A DNA stretch of 64,000 nt from Procambarus clarkii (taxonomy: Eukaryota; Arthropoda; Malacostraca; Decapoda; Cambaridae), in NCBI RefSeq assembly GCF_040958095.1, contig NC_091154.1:45868486-45932485 (forward strand), written 5' to 3'. This document shows positions 42,460-52,826 of this stretch, piece by piece. A program made the translations under genes and the position numbers. The notes beneath the pieces were generated by a model that was not told the DNA's origin, ran no database searches, and saw nothing but the letters and a program-made list of their open reading frames with translations. The first letter of the stretch is position 1. Every line of letters starts with the position of its first letter.

Positions 42460-43220
42460 TTAGGTTTTGTTTGGTTTGGTTAGCTTTGGTTTGGTTAGCT
42501 TTGGTTTGGTTAGCTTCTGGTTTGGTTAGCTTCTGGTTTGGTTAGCTTCTGGTTTGGTTAGCTTCTGGTTTGGTTAGCTTCTGGTTTGGTTAGCTTCTGG
42601 TTTGGTTAGCTTCTGGTTTGGTTAGCTTCTGGTTTGGTTAGCGTCTGGTTTGGTTAGCTTCTGGTTTGGTTAGCTTTTGGTTTGGTTAGCTTTTGGTTTG
42701 GTTAGCTTTTGGTTTGGTTAGCTTTTGGTTTGGTTAGCTTTGGTTTGGTTAGCTTTGGTTTGGTTAGCTTTGGTTTGGTTAGCTTTGGTTTGGTTTGGTT
42801 TGGTTTAGTTAGCTTTGGTTTGGTTTGGTTTGGTTTGCTTTGGTTTGGTTTAGTTAGCTTTGGTTTGGTTAGCTATGGTTTGGTTAGCTTAGGATTGGTT
42901 TGGTTAGCTTAGGATAGGTTTGGTTAGCTTAGGTTTGGCTTGGTTAGATTTAGTTAGCTTTGGTTTGGTTAGGTTTAGTTAGCTTTGGTTTAGTTAGGTT
43001 TAGTTAGCTTTGGTTAGGTTTAGTTAGCTTTGGTTTGATTTAGTTAGCTTTGGTTTGGTTTAGTTTGGTTTGGTTAGGTTTGGTTTGGTTAGGTTTGGTT
43101 AGGTTTGGTTAGGTTTCATTAGGTTAACCATGGTTAGGTTTAGTTTGGTTTGGTTAGGTTAGTTTGGATTTGGTTAAAATTGGTAGGTTATGTTCAGTTG
43201 GGTTTAGTTAGGTTAACATA
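42460..43220. repeat. GGTTTGGTTAGC minisatellite
   Basis: It starts as a regular 16-bp unit (TTCTGGTTTGGTTAGC) repeated about 12 times. It then becomes 13- to 15-bp units (TTTGGTTTGGTTAGC, then TTTGGTTTGGTTAGCT), and finally irregular GGTTAGGTTTAGTTAGCTTT and GGTTAGGTTT. It is GT-rich on one strand. It is not the pure TTAGG array of arthropod telomeres. Confidence 0.93.
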
Positions 43221-43239
43221 CTCCAGTACAAACTAGTTT

Positions 43240-43479
43240 CAATGGCATTATAAATTTGTTCAGGAGAGAGAGAATCGTCCTGCACGATCTTAAATTTGGA
43301 CACACATTCCTCTGCACTTCTATGCACCACAAAGGGGACATTCCAGATTCATCTTCCTTTATAAGCTGAATGCTTTGATAACAGATCATCACAACATGTT
43401 TTCCCTTGACTTCAATGCTTGTTGAAACCCTAAACAACATATTCCCTGCATTTCTTGATGCATTAGTAGTAGGATGCAA
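43240..43479 (-). other. Possible decayed coding fragment, unrecognised
   Basis: The minus strand reads NMLFRVSTSIEVKGKHVVMI and then CYQSIQLIKEDES. After a shift of one frame near 43337 it continues NVPFVVHRSAEECVSKFKIV and DDSLSPEQIYNAIETSLYW. The composition looks protein-like in both parts and the two read naturally as one chain, but I do not recognise the family. It could be an exon, a retrocopy or a piece of an unknown element. Confidence 0.3.
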
Positions 43480-43969
43480 AAATATGCTCAGATATAAAAC
43501 GATGAAATAGGGGAAGGGTTTTGTCCGACACAGGTAAACAAAAACAAAATAATGGTCATGCCACTGGCAACTCGGTAGCTGGCCTCGGAACTACATAGGC
43601 TTCTCCTGAGTGGGGGAGCCGCTTGGGGCCGGATCACAAATGAATAGATGGAATAAACGAATGATTGAAGTCAGATAGCAAGGTCAGGGAGTGTAATTGC
43701 TATTATTTTATGATGATAGTATCATAGAAGAACCTGACTGCAATACAGACTTTGTACAATGTTCAGATATCAATGAACACAATACTATTTATAATGTTCA
43801 CAGTTGACACAGGTTAGATACTGCACTCTGCCATTGTTTTGCGCATCTACACATCATGAAACAACCTCATGCTCTTTTAAAAAATATACTTGTGCAAAAA
43901 TTATTCATATTCAAGATTTAGTGAACAGTATGCTGATGATAATAGCAACATTATGCCTAGAGTTAGCAA
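43480..43969. other. Unassigned sequence
   Basis: No repeat or gene recognised. Confidence 0.35.
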
Positions 43970-44300
43970 CAGGCAAGTTATATTGGAGGCATTATGTTGA
44001 GTCAGGTGGCATCGTGTCAGCTGACTAGCATGTGAACGCTATGCTGTGTGTGGGTCCCATCAGATCAGCTTAGTGGTTCTTTATGGTGCATAAATATTTA
44101 GATAGTTATATATACAAATAGTGTATATCCAGTGCAATAGCACTGCTTTCTTGCTCTAAGAATATAATAATCTTGTCACTAACATTTTACCTGAATGCAC
44201 CATTTTTTTTAGTGTAGTGATGTTCACACTATTCTCCATTTAATGTTCCATTTTATTATATAAATTTATCAAATTACACATTATTGTTATCAGAATGGTG
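43970..44300 (+). mobile_element. piggyBac-type element, internal fragment
   Basis: Shares CTTAGTGGTTCTTTATGGTG, ATATATAAN-type blocks and the TTATTATATAAATTTATCAA segment with 720-1460 of the element at 232. No terminal repeat seen. Confidence 0.5.
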
Positions 44301-44487
44301 ATAATAATAGCAACAGTATGCAAAGAATTAGCAATGTGAGTAGTATATAGTAACCCATTTTCCATCATCTACTGGCACAGTCTGCTGGAACAGTCTGCTG
44401 GTAGTGTGTACTCACCTAGTTGTGCTTGCGGGGATTGAGCTTCGGCTCTTTGGTCCCGCCTCTCAACTGTTAATCAATTGGTGTACA

Positions 44488-46468
44488 GGTTATCTTGAGG
44501 TGCTTCCAGGGCTTAGCGTCCCCGCGGCCCAGTCGTCGACCAGGCCTCCTGGTTGCCGGACTGATCAACCAGGCTGTTGGACGCGGCTGCTCGCAGCCTG
44601 ACGTATGAGTCACAGCCTGGTTGATTAGGTATCCTTTGGAGGTGCTTATCCAGTTCTCTCTTGAACACTGTGAGGGGTCGGCCAGTTATGCCCCTTATGT
44701 GTAGCGGAAGCGTGTTGAACAATCTCAGGCCTCTGATGTTGATAGAGTTCTCTCTCAGAGTACCTGTTGCACCTCTGCTTTTCAACGGGGGTATTCTGCA
44801 CATCCTGCCATGTCTTCTGGTCTCATGTGATGTTATTTCTGTGTGCAGGTTTGGGACCAGCCCCTCTAGTATTTTCCACGTGTAAATTATTATGTACCTC
44901 TCCCGCCTGCGCTCAAGGGAGTACAGTTTTAGGCTCTTTAGTCGGTCCCAATAGTTTAGATGTTTTACCGAGTGGATTCTAGCAGTAAAGGATCTCTGCA
45001 CGCTCTCCATGTCAGCAATTTCTCCAGCTTTGAAAGAGGCTATCATTGTGCAGCAGTACTCCACTCTAGATAGCACAAGCGTTTTGAAAAGTATCATCAT
45101 CGGTATAGCATCTCTAGTGTGAAAAGTTCTTGTTATCCAACCTGTCATTTTTCTTGCAGTTGTGACGGCTACTTTATTGTGTTCTTTAAAGGAAAGGTCT
45201 TCCGACATGAGTACACCCAGATCCTTTACATTGCCTTTTCGTTCTATGTTATGATTTGCCTGAGTTTTGTACGTGGTTTCCGTTTTTATATTTTCATTTT
45301 TTCCATAGAGCATGAGCTGGAACATATCTTCGTTAAACACCATATTATTTTCTGTAGCCTATAGAAAGACCTGATCTACATCTGACTGGAGGTTTGCCGT
45401 GTCCTCTATGTTGCCTACTCTCATCAAGATCCTAGTGTCATCTGCAAAGGATGATACAGTGCTATAGGTTGTGTTCTTGTCTATGTCCGATATGAGGATG
45501 AGAAAAAGTACTGGAGCAAGCACAGTACCCTGGGGGACTGAGCTCTTCACGGTTGATGGGCTGGATTTTATTTCGTTAACTATTACACATTGGGTTCTGT
45601 TGGTCAGGAAATTGTAGATCCATCTGCCTATTTTTCCGGTAATTCCTTTTGAACGCATTTTATGTGCAATAACACCATGTTTTGATAACAAAAGCAATAA
45701 CAATATTGCTTATGTTATCAAAAGCGTTATTGCTTTTGATAACACATTTATCAAAAGCTTTTGCGAAATCTGTGTAAATTACATCAGCGTTTTGTTTGTC
45801 TTCCATAGCATCTAATGCCATATCATAGTGGTCCAGCAACTGCGACAGGCAAGAGCGCCCTGTTCTGAAACCATGTTGTCCGGGGTTATGGAGATGCTGT
45901 GATTCCATGTATTTTGTGATCTTACTTCTTAGCACTCTCTCAAAAATTTTTATGATGTGCGATGTTAGTGCTATCGGTCTGTAATTTTTTGCCTCTGCCT
46001 TATTTCCTCCTTTGTGAAGTGGTGCTATCTCTGCTGTTTTTAGTATATCAGGAATAACGCCAGTATCTAGGCTTTGTCTCCACAGAATGTGGAGGGCCTG
46101 TGAAAGTGGTTTTTTACAGTTCTTGATGAATATGGAGTTCCAAGAATCTGGGCCTGGTGCAGAGTGCATAGACATACTGTTTATGGCTTCTTCAAAATCC
46201 AGTGGGGATAGGGTGACGTCTGATATATGATTTGATGTTGGTATCATATCCATGAAAAATTCATTTGGATTATCAATCTTTAGTGTGTTTAATGGCTCGC
46301 TGAAAACAGAGTCGTACTGCTCTCTCAGTAGCTCGCTCATTTCTTTGTTGTCATCGGTGAAAGTTCCATCTCCCTTTCGCAGGGGCCCAATACTAGATGT
46401 GGTTTTTGATCTTGATTTTGCATAGGAGAAAAAATATTTCGGATTTCTATTTCACTGATGGCCAATAG
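44488..46468 (-). mobile_element. Jockey/CR1-like LINE inserted in another LINE
   Basis: 5'-truncated LINE from the end of the endonuclease-RT linker to the 3' tail. The 3' end carries GCTTAGCGTCCCCGCGGCCC and GACCAGGCCTCCTGG motifs. It lies between two halves of a different LINE whose consensus text rejoins across it (GTACAG with ATTCCTGA). I could not define a clean target duplication. A related copy with the same gene order lies at 3590-6650. Confidence 0.75.
44513..46340 (-). pseudogene. LINE RT gene with hairpin insertion and nonsense codon
   Basis: RT motifs in order: MHSAPGPDSWNSIFIKNCK, AEIAPLHKGG, KNYRPIALTSHIIKIFERV, QHGFRTGRSCLSQLLDHYD, VIYTDFAKAFDK, then (45703-45359) KMRSKGITGKIGRWIYNFL, SVPQGTVLAPVLF and the catalytic SFADDTRIL. 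The C-terminal part is 45343-44513 (KDLGVLMSEDLSFKEHN, TRKMTGW-like, KILEGLVPNLHTEI). A ~75-bp hairpin-forming insertion at 45672-45752, right after AKAFDK, shifts the frame. A TAG at 45359-45361, where a tryptophan is likely, ends the second part in frame. Otherwise the gene is well preserved. Confidence 0.88.
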
Positions 46469-46710
46469 ATTCCTGAACCTATTGGGCTCTATCATATCTA
46501 CACTTGAAACTGTGTATGGAATCTGCATCCACCACATCACTTTCTAATGCATTCTATTTATTAAATACTCTGACACTAAACAAATTCTTTCTTATGTCTT
46601 TATGACTCATTTGGTCACTAAATTTCCACCTGTGTCCTCCTAGTACATGTGCCCCTTGTGTTAAATAAACTGTCTTTGCCTGCCCTATCAATTCCTTTGA
46701 GAACCTTGTA

Positions 46711-47625
46711 CAGTGGTACCTCGGAATGCGAGTGTCCCTGTATGCGAGTTTTTCGGAAGACGAGCAGGATTTACTCCAAAAATATGTCTCGGAAGGCGAG
46801 GGTTACCTCGGGACCCGAGTTTGTTGATACGTGTACAGGCCGACTGGCGCGTGGTGGCATGGCGATCGCGCCTCAGTTTACCAGTGTCTTGTGTCCAGTG
46901 ACTATCCCACCTGAATTCTTCACAAGGATTTACAGTTTTTTATCGTTTTTTTGGCCATTTGAGTATAAAAGTTGTCATTATATATCTTGCCATGGGTCTC
47001 AAGAAAGCCATTAGTAAGGTTCAACCTAAGAAAATAGCTGTGAGTAGAGGCAGTAGAGGATGTCCCTTCTTGATTAAGAAAATGTGTGAAGTATGGGAAG
47101 AACTGCAAAGTTTTGTTGAAAAAACTCACCCAGATAAAGCTGTAGCAGGCCGTTGCATTGACCTTTTAAATGATAATGTGATGTCTTACTACAGACAAGT
47201 GTTAAAATGTAGGGAAAAACAAGTGTCATTAGACAAATTCTTAGTAAAACAAGCAAGTCCTAGTGGTATGCAGGCAAAATGTGCCAGAGTGTGCATACCA
47301 GTGAAGTCCTCACTGCCTGATGTGATAATGGAAGGGGACTCCCCTTCCAAACAGTAACTCCTCTCTTCCTCCCACCTCCTCACCATCTTCCATACGCCTA
47401 CAGCATTCAACAGCAAGGTAAGTAATAACTTGAACATAGTTTTGTAGGTTTATTTAGATGAATTAGGTATAAAAATTTAGTTTAATGTGGGGTTTTTGGG
47501 GTAGTCAGGAACGGATTAATTCATTTCCCTTTATTTCTTATGGGGAAATTAGCTTCGGAATGCGAGTTTTCGGAATACGAGGCGTCTCCAGGAACCAATT
47601 AAACTCTTAAACTGAGGTATGCCTG
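46711..47625 (+). mobile_element. Tigger-type transposon, internally deleted
   Basis: The ends CAGTGGTACCTCGGAATGCG and, inward from the right, CAGGCATACCTCAGTTTAAG are flanked by TA at 46709-46710 and 47626-47627. At 915 bp it keeps both ends and the two extremities of the transposase gene. Removing it restores the reading frame of the LINE it entered (GDMITTYKVLKGIDRAG). Confidence 0.93.
46992..47357 (+). pseudogene. Tigger transposase deletion derivative (about 121 aa)
   Basis: Starts MGLKKAISKVQPKK, like the start MGPKKASGKVQGKK of the Tigger transposase at 58141. After about 25 residues it jumps to the C-terminus: FVEKTHPDKAVAGRCIDLLN, DNVMSYYRQVLKCREKQVSL, DKFLVKQASPS. The helix-turn-helix, CENP-B-type DNA-binding domain and the whole DDD catalytic core are missing. 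It cannot catalyse transposition. A short open product could in principle exist but nothing suggests a use. Confidence 0.85.
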
Positions 47626-47877
47626 TATGTGGTGATCATGTCCCCCTAACTCTCTTGTCTTTCAGCAACATGAGGTTTAATTCCCGTAGTCTCTTCTCAT
47701 AGTGCATGCCCCTCAGTTCGGCCACTAGTCTGGTGGCAAACCTCTGAACCTTCTCCAATATAATTTTATGCTTGACGAGATATGGACTCCATGCTGGAGC
47801 TGCATACTCCAGGATTGGTCTGACATACATGATATATAAGGTTCTAAATGATTCCTAACACAAGTTTTTAACCCTTA

Positions 47878-48599
47878 AACTGCGCATGGCGTATATATAT
47901 GCCCTGAGTACCATGTCCCACGGTGCGCATGGCGTATATATACGCCATAGGGTGCCAGGCCCGATTCAAATGGCCCGCGGCTACATGGGGTTCACAGTAG
48001 CTTCCTCAGGGCTCTTGTAAACAGACGCCATGTTTTAAAAAAATCGTGGGCAATATTCTTAGGTGTGAGAGGCACAGTACTGTTGGAGCAACCAAGGCTG
48101 GCGCACGCAGCATGAGCGAACAGCATTGCTGTTCAGCTTGTGACCACAGCATCGCCAAAAAATGTAAAAATAAATATATAATTGTTATTATTTAGTGATG
48201 ACAATATTACAGATGACCCATGACTGTGATATAAATAACCAGGGTTGTGATAATAGCAGGATTGTTGTAATAATTAGCGCTGTGGGAGGAGTGATGCTGA
48301 GAGACGGAGGGAGGCAGCATCGTTTACCGACTGTGTGGCTACCTGTTATTGTTTACATTCACCATACCAGGTCAGTGGTTCTCTATGAACATAAATGTAG
48401 ATACTTATATATAATGTGTGTATTAGTGTAATAACAACAAAAGGATTATGCTGGGAGGAGCCATATGGGTGACGGAGGTGGTCGTCGTCTGCACGATTTG
48501 TCTAGCTGTTTAGAGGGTGGCCACTATGCTCTTTGGGCGCACTACAAGCTTAGGTGTACAGTTATGGTGCATAAAACATGTAGATACTTATATATAATA
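47878..48599 (-). mobile_element. piggyBac-type element, 5' part
   Basis: TTAA (47878-47881) then CCCTTAAACTGCGCATGGCG. It follows 232-955 almost base for base (GCCCGATTCAAATGGCCCGC, GAGGCACAGTACTGTTGGAG, GCAGCATCGTTTACCGACTG). It is cut at 48600 by a Tigger end and does not resume. It interrupts the LINE that ends at 47877. Confidence 0.85.
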
Positions 48600-49055
48600 C
48601 AGGGGTACCTCAGTTTAAGAGTTTAATTCGTTCCTGGAGACGGCTCGTATTCCGAAAACTCGTATTCCGAAGCGAATTTCCCCATAAGAAATAATGGGAA
48701 ATGAATTAATCCGTTCCTGACTACCCCAAAAACTCCACATCAAACTAAATTTTTATACCTAATTCATCTAAATAAACCTACAAAACTATGTTCAAGTTAT
48801 TACTTACCCTTGCTGAGGACTGCTGTTGGTGTATGGAAGATGTGAGGAGGAGAGGTTTTACTGTTTGGAAGGGAAGTCTCCTTCCATTATAACATCAGGC
48901 AGTGAGGACTTCACTGGTATGCACACACTGGCACATTTTGCCTGCATACCACTAGGACTTGCTTGTTTTACTAAGAACCAGTCTAAAGACACTTGTTTTT
49001 CCCTACATTTTAACACTTGTTTGTAGTAAGACATCACATTGTCATTTAACACATC
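48600..49055 (-). mobile_element. Tigger-type transposon, 3' end fragment
   Basis: CAGGGGTACCTCAGTTTAAG directly after TA (48598-48599). The minus strand contains the transposase tail LLNDN-like DNVMSYYKQVLKCREKQVSL, DWFLVKQASPS, VIMEGDFPSKQ, the same family as 46711. The element breaks off in the transposase at about 49055, with no second end. Confidence 0.8.
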
Positions 49056-49074
49056 ACCTTGTCATTCACTGTGT

Positions 49075-49440
49075 ATCTGGTTGATACCTGGTTGATGGGG
49101 TTCTGGGAGTTGTTCTACTCCCCAAGCCCAGCCCGAGGCCAGGCTTGACTTGTGAGAGTTTGGTCCACTAGGCTGTTGCTTGGAGCGGCCCGCAGGCCGC
49201 TGCGGGCCGCTTCTCTGATTGTGCCTATGGCACCTCTGCTCTTCACTGGTTCTATTCTGCATTTTCTTCCATATCGTTCACTCCAGTACGTTGTTATTTT
49301 ACTGTGTAGATTTGGTACTTGGCCTTCCAGTATCTTCCAGGTGTATATTATTTGATATCTCTCTCATCTTCTTTCTAGTGAGTACATTTGGAGGGCTTTG
49401 AGACGATCCCCTCCCCTTTTGAGACGATTCTCCCCTTTTT
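49075..49440 (-). mobile_element. LINE 3' end fragment
   Basis: Motifs GGTTGATGGGGTTCTGGGAG, GTTGTTCTACTCCCCAAG and GGCTGTTGCTTGGAGCGGCC match 3600-4080, followed by a degraded coding end. It ends in short copies of TTTGAGACGAT. It is 5' truncated. Confidence 0.75.
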
Positions 49441-49505
49441 ACAATTTCATCACTTGTTCCTTCACTGCTGTTTTCATCATGGAGATGCAGTGTCTTATGG
49501 ATACT

Positions 49506-52407
49506 TTAACCCTTAACATGCTCGGGGTCTAATATCCTGCCATCCGCACAGGCGCATGTGATTTTGAAAAAAAAAAAAAAATTTTTTTTTTTTGCTAATC
49601 GGTTAAGTTCTGTTCACTGATCACGGGAAAAATAAAAATAAAATTCTATTGTACTTACTTTTGTTGCAATAGAGCCGAGAAGCTCTGTGATGACGTCACA
49701 ATCTGCATGTTCGCTCATGCAGTACACGCCCGGGAGGTGTTGCGCGCGGTCCTCAAACAGCCAGAGTTGCCACAAATATATTTTCGCGCTATTTATTTAC
49801 AATGTCTAAGCGCATTTTATCTAATTTTTTTTCACTAATTGTGTTTCAAATACTGTTTGAACATATTTTGTATCAATAATTGTTGCATATTTGAGTATAC
49901 ACAGGCGCACACAAATGTTTTCAATTACGGCAATATAATGTCATTACAGTCTATTATATTGTATGTTCTGCTTATATTTGTACATATTTACACACTCGCA
50001 CACGCTATACACACTTTGAAGCAAACTTAGAAGATTTCTAGACTGTGGTAGTCATTGAAGCAGTCGACAGCACATAATGGGATACCACATGTTTCACACC
50101 ATGTTTGCACAAGCTTCCGTTTCTTGTCTCTACGTGTCGTTGTTTTACACACCAAGCAATCACGTTGGGCTATTGCACGCTTCACACCAGGTGGCAAATA
50201 CTTAAGTTTGTGTGCTAGGAAGCCTTCAGTGTGAGCGAGGCGTGGAGTACCAGCATGCTGCAACAGTGGGTTTATGATGGGCCGCTGAATACCTGGGACA
50301 TCTTTTGCAAACTTTCCTAATAACTGTATTGCAGCATCAAATACAAAGTCACGGAAAGTGGGCTTACGTCCAGTTCTCACAAGGTACATGTTGAAACAGT
50401 TCAGCATGCTCATGTCCACAAGATGGAAGAACACTTTTTTCGTCCACCTACATGTCTTCCGCACACACTCTGCAGTGCCAATCATCATGTCTGATTTATC
50501 AATCAACCGCATGTTGATATTATAGTCTAAAACACAGTCTGGCTTATATAGTGGTGCGTTTGTTTTATGGCTCACTTTCCCACTGTTCACCATTGTTCCA
50601 TCATGAATTGTTGTCAACAAGTTCACCTCTCTTTTGTCTTTCCACCGAACTGACAGAATGTTATCACTTTTCCTTCTCTGACACTCACTAACTGCAATGT
50701 CGTTGTCAAACACAGGCATTTCCCTTCGTTGTGGCTTTACTGTACCAACCAATCCGGTTCTATTTTCTAGCAAGAACCGAGCTAGCAAGGGACTTGTATA
50801 GTAATTATCTGTGTATAAAATGTGTCCCTTGTTCATCCACGGAGCCATGATGGTCTTCACTACACTCCCCGAGAATCCATGTTCGTCGTTACCGGGAATG
50901 TCTACATCACTAGCCGAGTACAGAATCATGTGTAACACGTATCCTGTCTCACAATCACAAAGAACAAAAAATTTCAGGCCAAATCGGTTTCGTTTTGAGG
51001 GAATGTACTGTTTGAATGGAACACGTCCCTTGAAAAGTATGAGAGATTCATCAACCACCAGCTTCTGTGCTGGTACATAAAAATCTCTGAATTTTCCAAT
51101 AACATCGTTCATGTAGTGCCTCACTCGCCACAGTCTATCATCAGGTGTTCGGTCCTGAACACTTCCAAAATGTAGACACCTGAGGAGTATCTGAAACCTG
51201 TCTCGTGACATATATTTCCCGAATAAAGGTGTTGGTATTGTCTTGTCCTTGCTCCAATAGTCATTTATTGCATGTTTGTGACAGTGCTTCATCAACAAAC
51301 AGAGTGCCAAAAAACACATACATTTCCGCCACTGTGGTATTTTTCCAACGCTGCAGTCGTGAAAATTCTGTGATTTCCCTCTCAATCAGGTAAGCAGCAT
51401 GCAGGTTCGTTTGGTGTACAATGTATTCCATGAGTGGTTCATCATAGAATGCAGTAAAATATTCCATCTCAGCCATGTCCTCACCTTGATTAGGGAAAAG
51501 GTTTGTAATCCCTACATCTTTATCGTCAAAGTGAGGAATATTAGGAATAAAATCGTCACCATCACTCCACTCAAGTATACCAGGCGTCCTGCGAGATGCA
51601 GAGGAAAGACGGCGAGGAAGCGATGCATACCGGCGACCAGGAGCTGAATACCGTCTGCGAGAAGCACGGCGGCTACGTGCACGTGAGGTGGGTGCACGTG
51701 AGGTGGGTGCACGTGAACACGAGGGTCTTGGTCCCTCATGTGGTGCCATGCGATGGCGCTTGGCCGGGCGAGATGCTGCTGACGCGACAATTTCTCGCCC
51801 AGTTACACCACTGGTACCAGCCACAGGCTCAATAAAACTTTGATCTGAGTCACTAAACCCAGAAAAGGAGTCACCTCCCTCTGACTCGTCACCCTCAAAC
51901 AGAAAATATCCACAGGAACTGTGAGGTCGTGGTAGAATTGGGGTAGAAACTGGGCGAGGAGGCATCGGTGAGCGTATAGGCCTCGCCATGGCATGGCGGT
52001 CATTCTCACTTTCACTGCTGCTGCTACTATCACCCGACAACTGTGTATAATCCTCATCGTTGTCTGAATCGTCAAACACACTTTCTTCACCTTCAGAGAA
52101 TAATTCGTGGGCTATTTGCTCTGGGGTGAGGGACTGAGTGGTGCGTGCCCGTGAGGCGTTTGACCGTGCACTCGCCATGGTGACTCTCGCTAAACTGAGG
52201 CCTCCCATGCCTTCGGATCGTGAGCGGGATTTTTTTTCAAAATGGCCGCTGTTTACTAGAGCCCCTGGGCAGCGTATGGGACCCCCAGCTACACCGCGGG
52301 CCATTCAAATCGTGCGCGGTACCCATACACTTCATATGAAGTGAAGCGCAGTTGACTGGTAAAACGATTTACACTTCATATGAAGTGATGCGCACTTTAA
52401 GGGTTAA
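49506..52407 (-). mobile_element. piggyBac transposon, nearly intact
   Basis: TTAA at 49506-49509 and 52404-52407 flank the ends CCCTTAACATGC and (inward from the right) CCCTTAAAGTGC. The transposase runs from 52178 to 50027 on the minus strand. The right subterminal region has two copies of ACTTCATATGAAGTG followed by ATGCGCA- or AAGCGCA-type text, a likely transposase-binding palindrome. Terminal similarity (CCCTTAA, GGCGCAT) with the non-autonomous elements suggests these families are related. Right-flank sequence 52408-53047 is a candidate host region. Confidence 0.92.
50027..52178 (-). pseudogene. piggyBac transposase, one frameshift
   Basis: Cut-and-paste transposase acting at TTAA. 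The N-terminus (from MASARSNASRARTTQ at 52178) is acidic and Ser-rich, with FSGFSDSDQSF. An RS-rich stretch follows, then ILEWSDGDDFIPNIPHFDDK, which leads into the DDE_Tnp_1_7-type domain. The frame changes near 51290 within the 51261-51385 overlap of the two open parts. The second part carries the DDD core: KLVVDESLILFKGR, ILYTDNYYTSPLL and NMRLIDKSDMM. A C-terminal Cys-rich domain (CLVCKTTTRR, then WCETCGIPLCAVDC) ends it. All catalytic Asp residues are present. I used the Met at 52178 because the copy at 63348 starts the same way. Confidence 0.92.
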
Positions 52408-52446
52408 GTGGATACTAATTCAGTGATCTATTTTTTTTTATTTTAG

Positions 52447-52541
52447 AACAGATTGTGTGTGTGCAGATACCAGGAGGAGACCCTATACACGAGGGACCAC
52501 ATTCAGTAGGTAATGGACACCATCCACATGCTCTTGAAGAG
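52447..52541 (+). other. Candidate internal exon of a host gene
   Basis: A polypyrimidine-rich acceptor (TTTTTTTTTATTTTAG) precedes it and GAAGAG/GTAAGA follows it as a donor. One frame is open across the 95 nt: QIVCVQIPGGDPIHEGP, then HSVGNGHHPHALEE. The other two frames contain stops. It starts about 40 nt after the end of the piggyBac transposon. I do not recognise the protein. This could be chance, but both splice signals are good and the sequence is not a repeat in this window. Confidence 0.4.
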
Positions 52542-52811
52542 GTAAGACTGAATGTGACTTAAGTTATGAACGTAGCAAGATATAATTTAAATGTTAGTGG
52601 AATATAATGGATGACGTTAAGGAGAAACTGAAAATGAAGATGAATTTTGGCGAAGAAATTTGTTTTTTGGTGCTGCTCCCACACTTATTTGAACCCTCAA
52701 ATAAGGGGGGAGGAGTGTTACAGAAAGGTATCAGGACATGTTAATTCCTCGCACCAAATTAAGATTAAAAGTGTAATATAAAAAAAAGTTCAATGTATTA
52801 AACTATTGCAG

Positions 52812-52826
52812 GAAGAGCAAGGATAA
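52812..52826 (+). other. Candidate terminal coding end after a 270-bp intron
   Basis: An acceptor AACTATTGCAG at 52801-52811 is followed in phase 0 by codons for Glu-Glu-Gln-Gly and a TAA. Joined to 52447-52541 it would end a protein in EEEEQG. Without RNA evidence this is only a hypothesis. The 3' part up to 53047 has no stable frame of its own. Confidence 0.3.

Larger units (their letters stand above)
44407..47877 (-). mobile_element. Decapod LINE with three later insertions
   Basis: Pieces 44407-44487 (ACTCACCTAGTTGTGCTTGC to TTGGTGTACAG), 46469-46710 (ATTCCTGAACCTATTGGGCT onward) and 47628-47877 are consecutive parts of one minus-strand LINE 3' half. The coding text across them reads ILEYAAPAWSPYLVKHK, EKVQRFATRLVAELRG and LLKDKRVRG, then GDMITTYKVL across the Tigger site, then GIDRAGKDSLFNTRG. 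Another LINE fills 44488-46468, a Tigger element fills 46711-47625, and a piggyBac-type element cuts it at 47878. The same 3' tail also occurs at 61672-61798. Confidence 0.8.

Noticed and set aside
42460..43220. Interstitial telomere array
   Set aside because: Arthropod telomeres are (TTAGG)n. The repeat here is mainly TTTGGTTAGC with only scattered GGTTAGG and no pure TTAGG run.
46992..47357. Domesticated small Tigger-derived protein
   Set aside because: The frame is a simple deletion product that keeps neither the DNA-binding domain nor the catalytic core. Its TIRs and TA duplication are intact and nothing shows selection.
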